NCBI GenBank assembly: GCA_031835245.1
Contig: JAVKOQ010000010.1
Coordinates: 1-64,000 of the forward strand
DNA length: 64,000 nucleotides
Origin: Balamuthia mandrillaris
Taxonomy: Eukaryota; Discosea; Longamoebia; Balamuthiidae
Direction: 5' to 3'
Both the position numbers and the translations under genes were made by a program. Positions within the stretch are counted from its first letter, which is position 1. Each line of letters starts with the position of its first letter. Below, piece by piece: positions 60,807-64,000 of this stretch. Below the pieces are notes generated by a model that saw nothing but the letters and a program-made list of their open reading frames with translations, had not been told where the DNA came from and searched no databases.

Positions 60807-63800
60807 AACAAACGTGCTCCAGAAAGACATCGCCAACTCCTTTCTCAGCAAATAATTCCCAGTCGCGCACTCGCTCTCGTAGCACATACAAAAACTTCGA
60901 GTGTTGAGTGAGAAGCATTATTGTGGAGGAGAAAATGCCCTTCAGCTCTGTTGGTGTGATGAGCTTGTTCTGTTATAACTACATGAGTAACGTTTAAAGA
61001 CAAGAGAAAGCAAAAGCGAAAGCGAAAGAAACCTTGAGAAGCGGAGTAATAAAGAGCCGAGCGACCACGTCAAGAGCTTGCACGTAACTCTCCTCAGTAG
61101 TTACCATCTCATTCGCAATCAACAATCGTTTCTTCAAACGCATCGCTCTCCACCGACGCACAGTGGACTGAGCAAGAATGATTTGCTGCTCCTTCTTCGT
61201 TCCTTTGATAGCCTCTCTTGTGCTGATCTCCGCTTGTGTTTCCCAAAAGCGTTTCTTATCTAACACAGCGCTGCTTCCTGTTCTTCCCAATTTCTTCGGG
61301 TCCTCCGCGCTTCTTGTTTGTTGTTGAGCGGAAGAAGTTCTGTTTAGCGAGGCAGGAAGACCGAATTTGTTTCGAGGGGAGAGAACTGGTTGTTGTTGCT
61401 GTTGAGCAGAAGTCGAGGATTGTATGCCTAGTCTGTTTTTTCTTTGTTCTCTCTCGCGAGCAATGGCGAGTTCCTTTAGTCTTTCCCTTTCTTGCCTTCT
61501 CTTTTCTTCCTCTTGTAAGAGTCTGTGACGTTCTTCCTCCAAGCGGCGTTGTTCTTCTTCTATTTTGCGAAGTATCTCGTCATCTTTTCGTTTACGTTCC
61601 TCTTCTTCGCTTAGTTGTTGTAACTTTTTTTGTTCTTCCTCTTTTTGTTTTCTTTCTTGTTCTTCTGCCTCTTTCTTTTTACGTTCCTCTTCCTCCTTCT
61701 GTTTTTGTTCTTCGAGCCGTTTTCTCTCTTCAGCTTCTTGTTGTTTTCGTGCTTCTTCTGCCTCTTTTTGCTTTCGTTCTGCCTCTGCTTGCCTCTTTCG
61801 CTCCGCTTCTTCAGCGATCCGTCTTTCTTCTTCTCGCTTTCGTTCTGCTTCTTGTTGTCGTTTTATCTGTTCTTGTGCTTCGCGTTTCTTTCTTTCTTCC
61901 TCCTCCTTTCTTTTGCGCTCCTCTTGCTTCTTTTTCTCTTCTGCTTGCTTTTTCCGTTCTTCTTCTTCTTTTCTCTTCCTTTCTTCCGCCTCCTTTTGCT
62001 TCCTTTCTTCCTCCTCTTTTTTCAGTCTCTCTTCCTCTTCTTTTCTCTTTCTTGCCTGTTCTTCTAGCCGTTTTCGCTCTTCCTCTTCTTTTCTCTTTCT
62101 CTCTTCCTCTTCTTTTCGCTTTCTTTCTTCTTCTTTACGTTTTCTCTCCTCTTCTACTTGTCTTTCATGTTCAATTCGCAATCTTTCTTCTTCCTCCCTT
62201 TTCAATCGTTCTTCCTCGGCAATTCTTTTCTTCTCTTCTTCTTCCTTTCGTTTTCGTTCTTCTTCCTCTAGTTTTCTTCGTGTTTCTTCCTCAATTCGTT
62301 TTTTCTCTTCTTCCTCGCGTTTCTTTCGTTCTTCCTCTGCTTTCCTGATTCTTTCTTCTTCCTTTCGTTGTCTTTCCTCTTCTTCCTTTCGCTTTCTTTT
62401 TCTTTCCTCTTCTTCCTTCCTTTTGCGTTCCTCCTCTTTGATTCTTCTTTCTTCTTCAAGTCGAATTCGTTCTTCTTCCTCTTTTCGTTTTCTTTCCTCT
62501 TCTTCCTTTCGCTTCCTGTCCTCTTCTTCAATTCTCTTTCTCTCCTCTTCTTCTTTTCTCCGTCTTTCCTCTTCTTCTAGTCGCTTCCTTTCTTCTTCTT
62601 TTCGTTTTCTTTCCTCTTCAAGGCGTATTCTTTCCTCTTCCTCTTTTCGTTTTCTCTCCTCTTCTTCAAGGCGTATTCTTTCTTCTTCCTCCTTTCGTTT
62701 TCGTTCTTCCTCTTCTGCTCTCTGTCGTTCCTCTTCTTCAAGACGTTTCCTCTCTTCTTCCTCTTTCCGTTTTCTTTCCTCTTCTTCAAGGCGTATTCTT
62801 TCTTCTTCCTCCTTTCTTTTTCGTTCCTGTTCTTCTAATCGCTCCCTTTCCTCTTCCTCCTCCTGTCGTTTTCTTTCTTCCTCTTTTCGCTTTCTTTCCT
62901 CTTCTTCTATTCGTTTCCTTTCCTCTTCCTCCTTTCGTTTTCTTTCCTCTTCCTCAAGACGTATTCTTTCTTCTTCCTCCTTTCGTTTTCTTTCCTCTTC
63001 TTCAAGGCGTATTCTTTCCTCTTCCTCCTTTCGCTTTCGTTCCTCTTCCTCTTTTCGCTTCCTGTCTTCTTCCTCCTTTCGTTTTCTCTCCTCTTCTTCA
63101 AGGCGTATTCTTTCTTCCTCCTTTCGCTTTCTTTCTTCTTCCTCTTTTCGTTTTCTTCTCTTCTGCGTTGTCTCTCTTCTTCCTCCTTTTGCTTTCTCTC
63201 CCTCTTCCGCATTCTTCTTCCTCTCTTGTCGTTTCCGCTTCTCTCTCTGTCGCTCCTCTTCTTCAAGGCGTTGTCTCTCTTCTTCCCCTGCCTCTTCCTA
63301 GTCGCCTTTCCTCTTCCTCCTTTCTTCCTCTTCTTCTGCAAGGCGTATTCTTTCCTCTTCCTCCTTTCGTATTCTTTCCTCTCCCTCCTTTCGTTTGTCT
63401 CTCTCTTCAAGGCGTTTTCCTTTCCTTTGCTTGCCTCATCCTCTAATCGCTTCCTTTCTTCTTCCTCTTTTCGTTTCCTTTCTTCTTCTTCTAGGCGTAG
63501 TCTCTCCTCTTCCTCCTTTCGTTTTCTTTCCTCTTCCTCAAGACGTATTCTTTCTTCTTCCTCTTTCCGTATTCTTTCCTCCTCTTCCTTTCGTTTTCTT
63601 TCTTCCTCTTCTGCTCTCTGTCGTTCCTCTTCTAGGCGTATTCTCTCTTCTTCCTCCTTTCGTTTTCTCTCCTCTTCTTCAAGGCGTATTCTTTCTTCTT
63701 CCTCCTTTCGCTTTTTTTCCTCTTCCTCAAGACGTTTTCGTTCCTCTTCCTCTTTTCGCTTTCTTTCCTCTTCCTCAAGTCGGTTTCGTTCTTCTTCCCT

Positions 63801-64000
63801 TCTCTTTCGTTCCTCTTCATCTTTCCTCCGCCGTTCCTCTTCTTCCTCCTCCTCCTTTCGCTTTCTTTCCGCCTCTTCAGCCTGTAGCCTTTCTTCTTCC
63901 TCTTTTCTCTTTCTTTCTTCCTCTTCAGCCCTTAATTTTTCTTCTTTCCTCTTGAGTTCTTCCTCCTCTTCGATTCGCTTTCGCTCTTCCTCTTGTCTCT
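59183..64000 (-). CDS. RhoGEF (DH-PH) with very long charged coiled coil, 5' end outside window
   Basis: Reading inward from 64000, more than 2.4 kb encode Glu/Arg/Lys repeats of the type KEEEERIRLEEEERKR. A Ser/Gln linker follows, then an IQ-like helix (AQSTVRRWRAMRLKKRLL) and a DH domain: ANEMVTTEESYVQALDVVAR, LIQPIQRIPRYEMLLK (the conserved last DH helices) and further exons down to about 60180. A PH domain follows, from DVLVVIKLGGAGELVID to the closing helix ETQRNNWIEAINNAVDKL. The tail is Asn/Ser-rich and basic, ending in GKGKGKKNKKKGK. DH-PH proteins load GTP on Rho-family GTPases and so control actin. Introns near 61030-60975, 60815-60730, 60595-60520, 60450-60345, 60175-60110, 60020-59890 and 59705-59625 carry sense (CT)n. 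The N terminus is not in this window. Confidence 0.85.
61440..64000 (-). repeat. Coding purine-rich repeat, Glu/Arg/Lys coiled coil
   Basis: Minus-strand GAAGAAGAGGAAAGA-like units of about 45-54 bases repeat more than 30 times, giving heptad-compatible E/R/K helices. In this exon the sense strand is purine-rich, opposite to the pyrimidine-rich introns. All frames on both strands are nearly open, so the long plus-strand Ser/Arg, Phe/Leu and Pro/Leu frames here are shadows. Between about 63150 and 63440 the repeat shifts reading frame relative to both flanks. Confidence 0.85.

Noticed and set aside
61565-63301. Very long plus-strand open frame of Ser/Arg repeats
   Set aside because: It is the antisense shadow of the minus-strand Glu/Arg/Lys coiled coil. 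Triplet-like purine repeats stay open in most frames, and there is no domain or splice support.

Overview
The window is a chromosome end from a unicellular eukaryote. It opens with about 470 bp of (CCCTAA)n in the orientation expected at a left telomere and then carries intron-rich, tightly packed genes. Introns are mostly 60-300 bp, GT-AG, and often carry (CT)n or (TTC)n tracts on the sense strand. The gene content points to a unicellular relative of animals, most likely an ichthyosporean. It includes a class VII-type myosin (motor-IQ-MyTH4-FERM-SH3-MyTH4-FERM) and a DGCR8/Pasha homologue, a microRNA-processing factor known from animals and ichthyosporeans. The assignment is inference; no marker gene such as rRNA is present.

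Region 1 (1-5400) is subtelomeric: variant telomere repeats, a recombinase-like fragment that runs into the telomere, and a decayed tyrosine-recombinase element bracketed by two about 80 bp direct repeats, with several microsatellites. Region 2 (5.4-32.9 kb) holds myosin VII-like (+), a PPR protein (-), an F-box/RasGEF fusion (-) with a U12-type AT-AC intron and a giant repeat-filled intron, a Ser-rich protein (-), a trypsin-fold protease-like protein with a Cys nucleophile (+), a C2 protein (-), a possible dsRNA-binding protein (-) and an AMPK beta subunit (+). Region 3 (33.2-51.7 kb) holds an ankyrin protein (-), a formin without an FH1 domain (-), a kelch-repeat membrane protein (-), a small Cys-containing ORF (-), DGCR8/Pasha (-), DGAT1 (+) and a mitochondrial carrier (-). 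Region 4 (52.3-64 kb) holds a leucine-rich-repeat protein (+), a multi-pass membrane protein (-), a Sel1-repeat/ZZ-finger protein (+) and the 3' part of a RhoGEF with a very long charged coiled coil (-), cut by the window end.

No operon-like organisation is seen. Several genes nevertheless belong to shared cell-biology themes: actin and membrane dynamics (myosin VII, formin, RhoGEF, RasGEF), energy and lipid storage (AMPK beta, DGAT1, mitochondrial carrier), organelle gene expression (PPR) and small-RNA biogenesis (DGCR8). For ten genes (myosin, PPR, formin, kelch, DGCR8, AMPK beta, LRR, protease, Sel1-ZZ and carrier) hand-derived exons joined to a single frame whose total length is a multiple of three, which supports those models. 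Exon edges elsewhere are approximate.
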